A stretch of DNA of 34,630 nucleotides from contig SUXY01000032.1 of the NCBI GenBank assembly GCA_015060705.1, positions 1-34,630 of the forward strand, written 5' to 3'. The DNA comes from Bacteroides sp. GTDB taxonomy: Bacteria; Bacteroidota; Bacteroidia; Bacteroidales; Bacteroidaceae. Within the stretch, counting starts at the first letter, position 1. Every line of letters starts with the position of its first letter. Below the pieces are notes generated by a model. It ran no database searches. It was not told the DNA's origin and worked only from the letters and a program-made list of their open reading frames with translations. A program made the position numbers and the translations under genes. Below are positions 1-8,199 of this stretch, piece after piece.

Positions 1-1
1 G

Positions 2-2323
2 AAGGAAATGCGTTATAACTTCAAGAGCAAAAAAGGTTTTATCAATCAGATTGTCACACAGCAAGGTGAAGGGTATGTAGTCAGTCAGGAGGCCAAGAAG
101 GGTGCGAATGATGAAATCTATATGCGTAGTGGAAAGTATACTACTTGTGATGATCATGACCATCCTCACTTTTACTTGAAACTGTCCATGGCCAAGGTAC
201 GCCCCAAGAAAAATGTGGTGTTCGGACCTGCACAATTGGTGGTGGAAGATGTTCCGTTGCCGATTGCAATTCCGTTCGGTTTCTTCCCGTTCAACAGCAG
301 TTATTCTTCGGGTTTCATTATGCCGACTTTCGGGGATGAAATGAACCGTGGTTTTTATTTGCGTGACGGTGGTTATTATTTTGCCATCAGTGACAATATG
401 GACTTGAAGGTTTTGGGCGAAATTTTCACCAAGGGATCCTGGGGACTTTCCGCTCAGTCCAATTATGCGAAGCGTTATAAATATAGCGGTTCGTTCAATG
501 CCAGTTATTTGGTGACCAAGACTGGGGAGAAGAACATGCCGGACTATATGGTGACCAAGGACTTGAAGTTTGCTTGGAGCCATCGTCAGGATCCGAAAGC
601 CAGTCCTAACAGTACTTTTTCGGCCAATGTGAATTTTGCGACAAGTAGTTATGATAGACGTAACTTGAGCAGTTTGTACAATCCGGAGCAATATTCCAAC
701 AATACCAAGGCTTCCAGTGTGAGCTATTCACGTACGTTCCCGTCGATTGGGTTGAATTTGTCGAGTACATTCAATATTACTCAGAACACACGCGACTCTT
801 CAATCAGTGTGACATTGCCGGATTTGAACATTTCTTTGAACCGTATCTATCCGTTCAAGCGTAAGAAGGCGGCAGGAGAAGAAAAATGGTATGAAAAGAT
901 TTCATTCCAGTATACTGGACGATTGACCAATTCCATCAATACCAAAGATAACTTGATTTTGAAGCAAGGTTTGAACAAATGGAACAACGGTATGCAACAT
1001 ACCATTCCGGTTAGTGCTACTTTTACGTTGTTCAAGTACTTTAATGTTGTTCCTTCGTTTAATTACACTGAGCGTTGGTATACCCGCAAAGTTGTACAGA
1101 GTTATGATCCGACAGTTGCTGGAAGTGTTCGGAAGGACACCATTGGCGGATTCAATCGTGTGTACAACTATAATATGAGTCTGCAAGTGAATACCAAGTT
1201 GTATGGTTTCTTCAAGCCTTGGAAAATGTTCGGTGATAAGGTACAGATGATTCGTCACGTCTTTACTCCGTCTGTCAGCTTCAGCTATGCACCGGATTTC
1301 GGAACTTCCCGTTATGGATATTATGACACATATACTTATACGGATGAGAGTGGCGAAGTACGTACGGTTGAGTATTCACCTTATCAAGGAATGGCATTTG
1401 GTGTGCCGGGAAAGGGTATGCAGAAATCTTTCAATTTTGCGATAGACAATAATGTGGAAATGAAAATCAAGTCTGAATCGGATACTACAGGGGTAAAGAA
1501 GATAAGTTTGATAGACCAACTTTCTGCTAATATTTCGTATAATGCAGCTGCCCAAACTCGTCCATGGAGTGACTTGAGTATGAATCTTCGCTTGAAGTTG
1601 ACCAAAAGCTATACATTCAACATGAATGCTTCGTTTGCAACTTATGCATATCAGTACGATGAGCGTGGAAATATCATTGTAGGCGACAGGACCGAATGGT
1701 CATATGGACGTTTTGGACGTTTCCAAGGGTATAGCGGATCTTTCTCTTATACCTTTAATAATGATACTTGGAAAAAGTGGTTTGGTCCAAAAGAAGATGG
1801 AGAAGGAAAGAAGGGAAAAGAAGGCGGAAAGGAAGGAGAATATGATGATGAATATATGTCCGATGAGGAACGTGAAGAGTTAAAGAAGAAACAGTCACAG
1901 CCTCGTAAAAAAGAAAAAGCAAATACGAGTGATGATGGCTATTTAGCCTTCAAGATGCCTTGGTCGTTGAGCTTGAGTTATAGCTATAGTATTCGTGAAG
2001 ATAAGGATAAGGATAAGTTCAACCGGAAAACCATGCGTTATCCGTATGCATTGACACACTCGTTGAATGCTAGCGGTAATGTGAAATTAGGTAGCCGTTG
2101 GAATGTCAATTATTCTTCTGGCTATGATTTTACCCAAAAGAAAATGGCGATGACTACCGTTAATATTTCACGTGACTTGCACTGTTTTACCATGAGTTGT
2201 GGTTTGGTGTTTGGTCCATTCACTTCATATAACTTCAGTATTCGTGCTGTTTCTAGTATGTTGACCGATGCGTTGAAATGGGATCAACGAAGCAATACGG
2301 GTAGTGCAGTTACTTGGTATTAA
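2..2323 (+). CDS. LptD-family outer-membrane protein, 5' truncated by window edge
   Basis: The frame is open to the first bases of the window (Lys-Glu precede the first visible Met at 8), so the true start lies upstream and about 773 residues of the C-terminal part are present. The opening segment holds a conserved stretch (TTCDDHDHPHFYLKL, then EDVPLPIAIPFGFFPF) that I recognise from Bacteroidetes LptD-like proteins. The rest is rich in alternating aromatic/polar beta-strand segments typical of a large outer-membrane barrel. By family it would insert lipopolysaccharide into the outer leaflet. A Lys/Glu/Gly-rich insert at about residues 600-640 of the visible part (KKGKEGGKEGEYDDEY) probably forms a loop or turn. 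It ends at a strong hairpin terminator 4 bases after the stop. lptC is also in this window, about 12 kb away on the other strand. The family call is good; the assembly role is inferred. Confidence 0.85.
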   Translation, partial: KEMRYNFKSKKGFINQIVTQQGEGYVVSQEAKKGANDEIYMRSGKYTTCDDHDHPHFYLKLSMAKVRPKKNVVFGPAQLVVEDVPLPIAIPFGFFPFNSSYSSGFIMPTFGDEMNRGFYLRDGGYYFAISDNMDLKVLGEIFTKGSWGLSAQSNYAKRYKYSGSFNASYLVTKTGEKNMPDYMVTKDLKFAWSHRQDPKASPNSTFSANVNFATSSYDRRNLSSLYNPEQYSNNTKASSVSYSRTFPSIGLNLSSTFNITQNTRDSSISVTLPDLNISLNRIYPFKRKKAAGEEKWYEKISFQYTGRLTNSINTKDNLILKQGLNKWNNGMQHTIPVSATFTLFKYFNVVPSFNYTERWYTRKVVQSYDPTVAGSVRKDTIGGFNRVYNYNMSLQVNTKLYGFFKPWKMFGDKVQMIRHVFTPSVSFSYAPDFGTSRYGYYDTYTYTDESGEVRTVEYSPYQGMAFGVPGKGMQKSFNFAIDNNVEMKIKSESDTTGVKKISLIDQLSANISYNAAAQTRPWSDLSMNLRLKLTKSYTFNMNASFATYAYQYDERGNIIVGDRTEWSYGRFGRFQGYSGSFSYTFNNDTWKKWFGPKEDGEGKKGKEGGKEGEYDDEYMSDEEREELKKKQSQPRKKEKANTSDDGYLAFKMPWSLSLSYSYSIREDKDKDKFNRKTMRYPYALTHSLNASGNVKLGSRWNVNYSSGYDFTQKKMAMTTVNISRDLHCFTMSCGLVFGPFTSYNFSIRAVSSMLTDALKWDQRSNTGSAVTWY

Positions 2324-2327
2324 AAAG

Positions 2328-2362
2328 AAAGAGGATGTGGAAACACATCCTCTTTGCTTTTT
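2328..2362. terminator. bidirectional rho-independent terminator between convergent genes
   Basis: A 12-bp perfect stem, 2328-2339 (AAAGAGGATGTG) with 2344-2355, closes on a GAAA tetraloop. It is followed on the plus strand by a T-run at 2358-2362 and on the minus strand by T-rich sequence made by the A-run at 2322-2330. It can end both the LptD-like transcript and the FKBP transcript. Confidence 0.85.
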
Positions 2363-2384
2363 ATGATTTGATTCGTTGAAACGA

Positions 2385-2954
2385 TTAATGACAATGACCG
2401 CATCCTTCACCACATCCGTCACCACAATCACTTCCGCAATCACCACAGCAGCCGCATCCACAACCTTCTCCACTAAGCATATTCAAGGTAGCTTGGATTT
2501 CTTCATTGGTAGCAGGGCGGGAAGTAACTACCTGACCTACAAAAGTCAAATCCTTACCAGCGTGTGGATGATTCAAATCAACAGTAACTGTTGTGTCTGT
2601 AATTTCACCAACAGTCGCATAGAAATGATGTCCTTCGCTATCTTGCAAAGGAACGATGCTGCCAGTGAAGATGTGTTCATCGTCGAAAACACCATCAATG
2701 GTAAACATGTCTTTGGATACGGTGCGTACTCCTTCCGGCATATACTCGCCGTATGCTTCTGCGCACGGAATTACAAAATCAAATTTGTCACCTTCGTTTA
2801 ATGGGGTGATCTCGTTTTCAAAGCGTTCAAGTGCTGTGCCCAATCCTGAAATGAATTGGAATGGGTGCTCAGCAGTAGCTTCTTCTACCAATTCAGGCTT
2901 TCCTTCTTCCATTACATACAATTTGTATGCTACGGTAATGTACTTATTTTCCAT
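2385..2954 (-). CDS. SlyD-like FKBP-type peptidyl-prolyl isomerase with Cys/His-rich tail
   Basis: The 189-residue protein has an FKBP fold split by an insert-in-flap domain, as in SlyD: the N-terminal segment (ISGLGTALERFE, then LNEGDKFDFVIPCAEAYGEY) precedes the insert at about residues 70-125, and the fold closes with LNHPHAGKDLTFVGQV. By family it catalyses proline isomerisation and acts as a cytosolic folding chaperone. The last 27 residues are almost only Gly, Cys, Asp and His, with nine Cys and two His, and look like a metal-binding tail comparable in position to the nickel-binding tail of SlyD. There is no signal peptide. It is a single gene, with its own promoter to the right and a shared terminator to the left. 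The specific metal is not readable from sequence. Confidence 0.9.
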   Translation of the reverse strand: MENKYITVAYKLYVMEEGKPELVEEATAEHPFQFISGLGTALERFENEITPLNEGDKFDFVIPCAEAYGEYMPEGVRTVSKDMFTIDGVFDDEHIFTGSIVPLQDSEGHHFYATVGEITDTTVTVDLNHPHAGKDLTFVGQVVTSRPATNEEIQATLNMLSGEGCGCGCCGDCGSDCGDGCGEGCGHCH

Positions 2955-2988
2955 TGTTTATCTAATTATTGATTGTTCTTTCTGTTTG

Positions 2989-3021
2989 CAAAGATAGTGA
3001 TAAATTGTGATTATCCACAAG
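2989..3021 (-). promoter_or_regulatory. Bacteroidetes-type promoter for the FKBP gene
   Basis: On the minus strand, -7 box TATCTTTG (plus 2989-2996) matches TAnnTTTG exactly. A CTTG at plus 3018-3021 sits 21 bases upstream as a one-mismatch -33 box. The start codon is about 35 bases downstream of the -7 box. Confidence 0.65.
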
Positions 3022-3116
3022 ATTTTGCTTATGGAGAAAGAAATCTTATAATCTGAAGATTTTGTCTGTTGATTAGTTACAAATGGTAATTTTATAGAAA
3101 AAAAAGTGTTATTTTG

Positions 3117-3147
3117 TTTGCGGGTTAAGAAAAACAATATACCTTTG
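3117..3147 (+). promoter_or_regulatory. Bacteroidetes-type promoter of the ilv operon
   Basis: A -33 box TTTG (3117-3120) and -7 box TACCTTTG (3140-3147) are separated by 19 bases, both matching the Bacteroidetes consensus TTTG/TAnnTTTG. The predicted transcript starts near 3153-3158, about 15-20 bases before the leader-peptide ATG at 3173. The attenuator therefore lies fully inside the 5' leader of the mRNA. Confidence 0.75.
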
Positions 3148-3172
3148 CATCCGTTAAAACTTAAGAGAGAAT

Positions 3173-3265
3173 ATGAAAGTTACTAATTCCCTTAATCTGG
3201 CAGTCTTGCACATTATTCGCGTCGTGGTGGTTTCATCAAGAGGTGAGAAAGGTTGCATGTATTAG
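3173..3265 (+). CDS. ilvL: ilv operon leader peptide (attenuation)
   Basis: A 30-codon reading frame, ATG at 3173 and TAG at 3263-3265. Residues 7-20 read [14 protein letters not shown], so Leu, Ile and Val make up 10 of 14 residues, including four Val codons in a row (GTC GTG GTG GTT, 3221-3232). These are the three end products of the operon that follows. The product itself is not expected to have a function; translation speed is the signal. A ribosome held at the Val codons leaves 3243-3252 free to form an antiterminator, whereas one reaching the stop codon covers that strand. It is analogous to the ilvL/ilvGMEDA leader of enterobacteria but its sequence was read directly here. The symbol is by analogy. 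Confidence 0.85.
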   Translation: MKVTNSLNLAVLHIIRVVVVSSRGEKGCMY

Positions 3266-3324
3266 TAACTGTAAAGTGAATGTTATTAAGAAGCCTTTCT
3301 CACTGATGTTGAGAAAGGCTTTTT
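3178..3324 (+). promoter_or_regulatory. transcription attenuator of the ilv operon (mutually exclusive stems)
   Basis: Three pairings compete. (1) 3178-3187 AGTTACTAAT pairs perfectly (10 bp) with 3261-3270, which spans the leader stop codon. (2) The antiterminator: 3243-3252 GTGAGAAAGG pairs perfectly with 3294-3303 CCTTTCTCAC. (3) The terminator: 3291-3301 pairs with 3311-3321. Stems 2 and 3 share 3294-3301, so only one can form. The segment GAGAAAGG occurs twice, at 3245 and 3311, as expected for competing strands. The geometry fits classical ribosome-mediated attenuation: shortage of charged Val, Ile or Leu tRNA gives read-through into ilvD. Confidence 0.85.
3291..3324 (+). terminator. 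attenuator terminator upstream of ilvD
   Basis: An 11-bp perfect stem, AAGCCTTTCTC (3291-3301) with GAGAAAGGCTT (3311-3321), has a 9-base loop and a run of five T at 3320-3324. It ends 26 bases before the ilvD start codon. Confidence 0.88.
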
Positions 3325-3350
3325 GGTTGAATTGTAGAAAGATTGTAAAT

Positions 3351-5153
3351 ATGAAAATTCAGTTGCGTAGTTCGTTCAGTACACAAGGTCGTCGTATGGC
3401 GGGTGCACGTGCCCTTTGGGTTGCTAATGGCATGAAACGTGAAATGATAGGGAAACCTATTATCGCCATTGTAAATTCATTTACTCAATTTGTTCCAGGA
3501 CACACTCATCTTCATGAAATCGGTCAGCAAGTAAAAGCTGAAATTGAAAAACTCGGTTGTTTTGCTGCTGAATTCAATACCATTGCTGTGGATGATGGTA
3601 TTGCTATGGGACATGATGGCATGCTTTATTCTTTGCCGAGCCGTGACATCATTGCTGATAGTGTGGAATATATGGTAAATGCCCACAAGGCGGATGCGAT
3701 GGTATGTATCAGCAATTGTGACAAAATTACGCCGGGTATGTTGATGGCTGCTATGAGACTGAATATCCCTACTGTATTTGTATCGGGTGGTCCGATGGAA
3801 GCAGGTGAATGGAACAACCAGCATCTGGATTTGATCGATGCCATGATTAAGAGTGCGGATGCATCGGTAAGTGATGAGGATGTGGCTCAAATAGAAAACC
3901 ATGCTTGTCCGGGATGTGGATGTTGTTCAGGTATGTTTACTGCTAATTCCATGAATTGCTTGAATGAAGCAATCGGTCTAGCTTTGCCGGGTAATGGTAC
4001 GATCCTTGCAACTCATGCTAATCGTGCACAGTTGTTTAAGGATGCTGCTGCCCTTATCGTGAAGAATGCCTATAAGTATTATGAGGAAGGAGATGAGAGT
4101 GTTTTACCGAAGAGTATTGCAACTCGTGAGGCTTTCCTCAATGCCATGACATTGGATATAGCGATGGGAGGTTCTACAAATACGGTACTTCATTTGTTGG
4201 CTATTGCCCATGAAGCTGACGTAAATTTCACCATGGACGATATCGATATGCTTTCCCGCCGTGTGCCTTGTCTTTGCAAGGTGGCTCCAAATACCCAGAA
4301 GTATCACATACAGGATGTGAATCGTGCCGGTGGCATTCTCAATATCTTGGGTGAACTCTCGAAGGGAGATTTGTTGGATACATCCGTTATCCGTGTGGAC
4401 GGCATGAGTTTGGCGGAAGCGATTGCTAAATATAATATTAATAAGGAAGAGCTGGATGCTGATGCTTGGCGTATCTATACTAGTGCTCCAGCGAATAAGT
4501 TCAATATCCAACTCGGTTCTCAGAATACCTATTATCAGGCATTGGATAACGACCGTAGCAATGGTTGTATCCGTGATTTGGAACATGCTTATAGTAAAGA
4601 CGGCGGTTTGGCCGTATTGAAAGGAAATATTGCTCAAGATGGTTGTGTTGTAAAGACGGCTGGCGTAGACGAAAGTATCTGGAAGTTCTCCGGTCCAGCC
4701 AAGGTGTTCGATTCGCAAGAAGCTGCTTGTGATGGTATCTTGGGAGGTAAGGTGGTAAGTGGTGATGTCGTTGTGATCACCCATGAAGGTCCGAAAGGTG
4801 GACCGGGTATGCAGGAAATGCTTTATCCTACTTCCTACATCAAAAGCAAGCACTTAGGTAAGGAATGTGCGTTAATCACTGATGGACGTTTTAGTGGAGG
4901 TACATCAGGCTTGAGTATCGGGCATATTTCTCCTGAAGCTGCTGCCGGAGGAAACATCGGTAAGATTATAGATGGTGACATCATCGAAATTGATATCCCT
5001 AACCGTAGTATCAACGTGAAACTGAGTGATGAAGAACTGGCGGCTCGTCCGATGGCACCGGTAACAAGAAACCGAGTGGTGAGCAAGAGCTTGAAGGCTT
5101 ACGCAAGCATGGTAAGTTCGGCAGATAAGGGTGGAGTGAGAATCATAGATTAA
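3351..5153 (+). CDS. ilvD: dihydroxy-acid dehydratase IlvD
   Basis: The 600-residue enzyme dehydrates 2,3-dihydroxy-isovalerate and -methylvalerate to the 2-keto acids for valine, leucine and isoleucine. The whole length matches the E. coli-type enzyme: [10 protein letters not shown] near the start, then [30 protein letters not shown] (Cys123), [19 protein letters not shown] (cluster Cys in this segment), [19 protein letters not shown] and [12 protein letters not shown]. The Cys pattern suggests an iron-sulfur cluster. The frame stays open back to GTG 3243, but those 36 codons run through the antiterminator and terminator, and family proteins begin at [15 protein letters not shown], so ATG 3351 is chosen. 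It is the first structural gene of the operon, and ilvB follows after 13 bases. Confidence 0.96.
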   Translation: MKIQLRSSFSTQGRRMAGARALWVANGMKREMIGKPIIAIVNSFTQFVPGHTHLHEIGQQVKAEIEKLGCFAAEFNTIAVDDGIAMGHDGMLYSLPSRDIIADSVEYMVNAHKADAMVCISNCDKITPGMLMAAMRLNIPTVFVSGGPMEAGEWNNQHLDLIDAMIKSADASVSDEDVAQIENHACPGCGCCSGMFTANSMNCLNEAIGLALPGNGTILATHANRAQLFKDAAALIVKNAYKYYEEGDESVLPKSIATREAFLNAMTLDIAMGGSTNTVLHLLAIAHEADVNFTMDDIDMLSRRVPCLCKVAPNTQKYHIQDVNRAGGILNILGELSKGDLLDTSVIRVDGMSLAEAIAKYNINKEELDADAWRIYTSAPANKFNIQLGSQNTYYQALDNDRSNGCIRDLEHAYSKDGGLAVLKGNIAQDGCVVKTAGVDESIWKFSGPAKVFDSQEAACDGILGGKVVSGDVVVITHEGPKGGPGMQEMLYPTSYIKSKHLGKECALITDGRFSGGTSGLSIGHISPEAAAGGNIGKIIDGDIIEIDIPNRSINVKLSDEELAARPMAPVTRNRVVSKSLKAYASMVSSADKGGVRIID

Positions 5154-5166
5154 AGAACGTTTTATA

Positions 5167-6861
5167 ATGAAAGAAAGAATATCAGGTGCGGAAGCGATGA
5201 TGCGCTCGTTGGAACATCAAGGAGTAAAGACCATGTTCGGTTATCCGGGCGGTAGCATCATGCCGACTTTCGATGCATTATATGATCATCGTGACACATT
5301 GAATCATATTTTGGTTCGTCATGAACAAGGAGCAGCTCATGCGGCTCAAGGTTTTGCTCGCGTATCGGGTGAAGTGGGTGTGTGTTTGGTTACGAGTGGG
5401 CCGGGAGCAACCAATACCATTACTGGTATAGCTGACGCCATGATTGACAGTACTCCTATCGTAGTGATTGCTGGTCAGACACCGACTTCGATGTTGGGCA
5501 CAGATGCTTTTCAGGAAGTCGATTTAGTAGGTATTACCCAACCGATCAGTAAGTGGAGCTATCAGATTCGTCGTGCAGAAGATGTCGCTTGGGCGGTAGC
5601 ACGTGCCTTTTATATAGCAAAAAGTGGTAGACCAGGTCCGGTTGTGCTCGACTTTACCAAGAATGCACAGGTAGAGATGGTGGATTATGAACCGGTAGAC
5701 CTTGATTTTATCCGTAGTTATGATCCTATTCCGGATACAGATCGCGTGGAACTCCAACATGCAGCCGATTTAATCAATGCATCCCAAAAACCGTTTGTCT
5801 TGGTAGGTCAAGGCGTGGAATTGGGAAATGCACAGATGGAATTAAAAGCTTTTCTGGAAAAGGCTGATATTCCATGTGGACGTACTTTGCTGGGCCTTTC
5901 GGCAATTCCATCCGAACATCCGTTGAATAAGGGGATGTTGGGCATGCATGGTAATTTGGGACCTAATGTCAAGACTAACGAATGTGATGTATTGATTGCT
6001 GTCGGTATGCGTTTTGATGACCGGGTGACAGGCAATTTGGAAACGTACGCAAAACAAGCGAAGATTATTCACATGGACATTGACCCTTCTGAAATAAACA
6101 AGAATGTAAAGGTGGATGTGGCTGTTCTAGGTGATTGTAAGGAGACATTGGCCGAATTGACGAAATTGGTACGCAAGAACAAGCATACAGATTGGATAGA
6201 AAGTTTCTGTGAATATGAACAGAAAGAATTCGAACATGTGATTGAGAAGGAAGTCTATCCGAAGGAAGGACCGTTGAATATGGGTGAAGTGGTACGTGCT
6301 GTCAGCGAGGCGACTCGTCATGAAGCGGTATTGGTAACCGATGTGGGTCAGAACCAGATGATGGCTGCTCGTTACTTTAAGTATACCAAGAACCGCAGTA
6401 TCATTACTTCCGGTGGATTGGGTACCATGGGATTTGGTGTACCGGCAGCTATTGGTGCTACCTTTGGTCGTCCGGACCGTACCGTTTGTGTGTTCATGGG
6501 TGATGGTGGCTTGCAGATGAATTTACAGGAATTGGGAACCATTATGGAACAGAAGGCTCCTGTGAAAATGATATTGATGAATAACAATTACTTGGGTAAT
6601 GTTCGCCAGTGGCAAGCCATGTTCTTCGGACATCGTTATTCTTTTACTCCGATGCTGAATCCGGACTATATGAAGATTGCTGAGGCATATGAAATTCCTT
6701 GTCGTCGGGTAATGAGCCGTGAAGATTTGCAGGATGCTATTCATGAAATGCTTTCCACAGATGGTCCGTTTTTGCTGGAAGCTTGCGTGATAGAAGAAGG
6801 CAATGTCATGCCGATGACACCTCCGGGAGGCACTGTGAACCAAATGTTGTTGGAATGCTAA
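5167..6861 (+). CDS. ilvB: acetolactate synthase large (catalytic) subunit
   Basis: The 564-residue thiamine-diphosphate enzyme makes acetolactate or acetohydroxybutyrate from pyruvate. The N-terminal Pyr domain has YPGGS and the catalytic glutamate in RHEQGAAHAAQG (Glu53). A central FAD/linker domain carries GMLGMHGN and MRFDDRVTG. The C-terminal PP domain has the cofactor motif GDGGLQMN...NNN at about residues 445-475. The length is usual for the family. Its regulatory partner starts 10 bases downstream (ilvN). The call is secure; the ilvB versus ilvI/ilvG label is only a naming choice. Confidence 0.96.
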   Translation: MKERISGAEAMMRSLEHQGVKTMFGYPGGSIMPTFDALYDHRDTLNHILVRHEQGAAHAAQGFARVSGEVGVCLVTSGPGATNTITGIADAMIDSTPIVVIAGQTPTSMLGTDAFQEVDLVGITQPISKWSYQIRRAEDVAWAVARAFYIAKSGRPGPVVLDFTKNAQVEMVDYEPVDLDFIRSYDPIPDTDRVELQHAADLINASQKPFVLVGQGVELGNAQMELKAFLEKADIPCGRTLLGLSAIPSEHPLNKGMLGMHGNLGPNVKTNECDVLIAVGMRFDDRVTGNLETYAKQAKIIHMDIDPSEINKNVKVDVAVLGDCKETLAELTKLVRKNKHTDWIESFCEYEQKEFEHVIEKEVYPKEGPLNMGEVVRAVSEATRHEAVLVTDVGQNQMMAARYFKYTKNRSIITSGGLGTMGFGVPAAIGATFGRPDRTVCVFMGDGGLQMNLQELGTIMEQKAPVKMILMNNNYLGNVRQWQAMFFGHRYSFTPMLNPDYMKIAEAYEIPCRRVMSREDLQDAIHEMLSTDGPFLLEACVIEEGNVMPMTPPGGTVNQMLLEC

Positions 6862-6871
6862 AAGAAAGGGT

Positions 6872-7432
6872 ATGGAAAAGAAATTATATACATTGATTGT
6901 TCATTCAGAGAATATTGCCGGTTTGTTGAATCAGGTGACTGCTGTATTTACCCGTCGCCAAATCAACATTGAAAGCTTGAATGTGTCGGCTTCTTCCATC
7001 AAGGGGGTACATAAGTATACTATCACTGCATGGGCTACCCAAGACATCATCGAAAAAGTGGTCAAGCAGATTGAGAAGAAGATAGATGTATTACAAGCGA
7101 ACTATTTTGTCGATGAAGAAATCTATCAGCACGAGATTGCTTTGTACAAGCTCTCTACTCCGGAGTTTCAGAGCAATCCCATGGCTTCCAAGGTAATTCG
7201 TCGTCACAATGCCCGTATTGTGGAAGTGAATCCCGTGTTTTCCATCGTAGAGAAGAATGGGATGAGTGAAGATATCACCGGTTTGTATGAAGAACTGAAA
7301 GAGTTTGGATGTGTACTCCAATTTGTACGTTCTGGTCGTGTAGCCATTACTACAAGTAACTTTGAACGTGTAAATGAGTATCTTGATTATCGCGAAGAGA
7401 AGTATCGTAAACAAAAACAGGAGCAAGCATGA
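6872..7432 (+). CDS. ilvN: acetolactate synthase small (regulatory) subunit
   Basis: The 186-residue protein begins with an ACT domain (LIVHSENIAGLLNQVTAVFTRRQINIESL, residues about 7-35 of a domain of about 75), which in this family binds valine and confers feedback inhibition on the large subunit. A second regulatory domain follows (ARIVEVNPVFSIVEKNGMSEDITGLYEEL). The C-terminus is Lys/Gln-rich. The stop codon overlaps the start of the thioesterase gene by four bases (ATGA, 7429-7432), so the two are probably translationally coupled. Confidence 0.94.
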   Translation: MEKKLYTLIVHSENIAGLLNQVTAVFTRRQINIESLNVSASSIKGVHKYTITAWATQDIIEKVVKQIEKKIDVLQANYFVDEEIYQHEIALYKLSTPEFQSNPMASKVIRRHNARIVEVNPVFSIVEKNGMSEDITGLYEELKEFGCVLQFVRSGRVAITTSNFERVNEYLDYREEKYRKQKQEQA

Positions 7433-8169
7433 GTGACAATAAGGTAGGGACATATAAGTTTGTGGCGGAGCCATTCCATGTGGATTTTACCGGCAAACTC
7501 ACCATGGGGGTGTTGGGGAATCACTTGTTGAATTGTGCTGGTTTTCATGCAGCAGATAGAGGATTCGGTATTGCTGAGTTGAATGAGAATCATTATACAT
7601 GGGTACTTTCTCGTCTGGCTATCGAATTGGAAGATATGCCACGCCAATATGAAGTTTTCAACATCCAAACATGGGTGGAAAACGTTTATAGACTGTTTAC
7701 TGACCGTAACTTTGCCATCCTGAATAAGGAAGGAAAGTACATCGGTTATGCCCGTTCGGTGTGGGCCATGATTAGCATGGAAACCCGTAAGCCTGCTGAT
7801 TTGTTGACGTTGCACGGAGGTTCAATTACCGATTATATTTGCGATAAGGAATGTCCTATCGAAAAGCCGGGTCGTATCAAGGTGACTCAACAAACTCCGG
7901 TAGCCGAATACTTGACTAAGTACAGTGATATTGACATCAATGGTCATGTCAACAGTATCAAGTACATCGAGCATATTCTTGATTTGTTCCCCATAGAAAC
8001 GTTCAAGGAAAAGAGTCTCAAGCGTTTCGAAATGGCTTATGTAGCCGAAAGTTATTACGGAGATACATTGAGTTTCTATTTGGAAGAAAAAGCAGAAAAC
8101 GAATACGATATAGAAGTAAAGAAGAACAACCAGGAAGTGGTAGTTCGAAGCAAAGTGATATTTAAATAA
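7429..8169 (+). CDS. acyl-ACP thioesterase (FatA/FatB-like double hotdog)
   Basis: The 246-residue protein resembles plant-type acyl-[acyl-carrier-protein] thioesterases: an N-terminal hotdog domain (residues about 10-130), then a second one starting with the active-site motif DIDINGHVNSIKYI (Asp167, Asp169, Asn171, His173), which lines up with the conserved DLDVNQHVNN of FatA-type enzymes. The family hydrolyses acyl-ACP to release free fatty acid. It starts inside the ilvN stop (ATGA) and precedes ilvC by 30 bases, so it is truly embedded in the ilv operon. A link between branched-chain amino-acid flux and branched acyl chains is attractive but inferred, and the substrate cannot be read from sequence. 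Confidence 0.87.
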   Translation: MSDNKVGTYKFVAEPFHVDFTGKLTMGVLGNHLLNCAGFHAADRGFGIAELNENHYTWVLSRLAIELEDMPRQYEVFNIQTWVENVYRLFTDRNFAILNKEGKYIGYARSVWAMISMETRKPADLLTLHGGSITDYICDKECPIEKPGRIKVTQQTPVAEYLTKYSDIDINGHVNSIKYIEHILDLFPIETFKEKSLKRFEMAYVAESYYGDTLSFYLEEKAENEYDIEVKKNNQEVVVRSKVIFK

Positions 8170-8199
8170 GAATTAGTAATCAATTAAAAAGATAAACAA

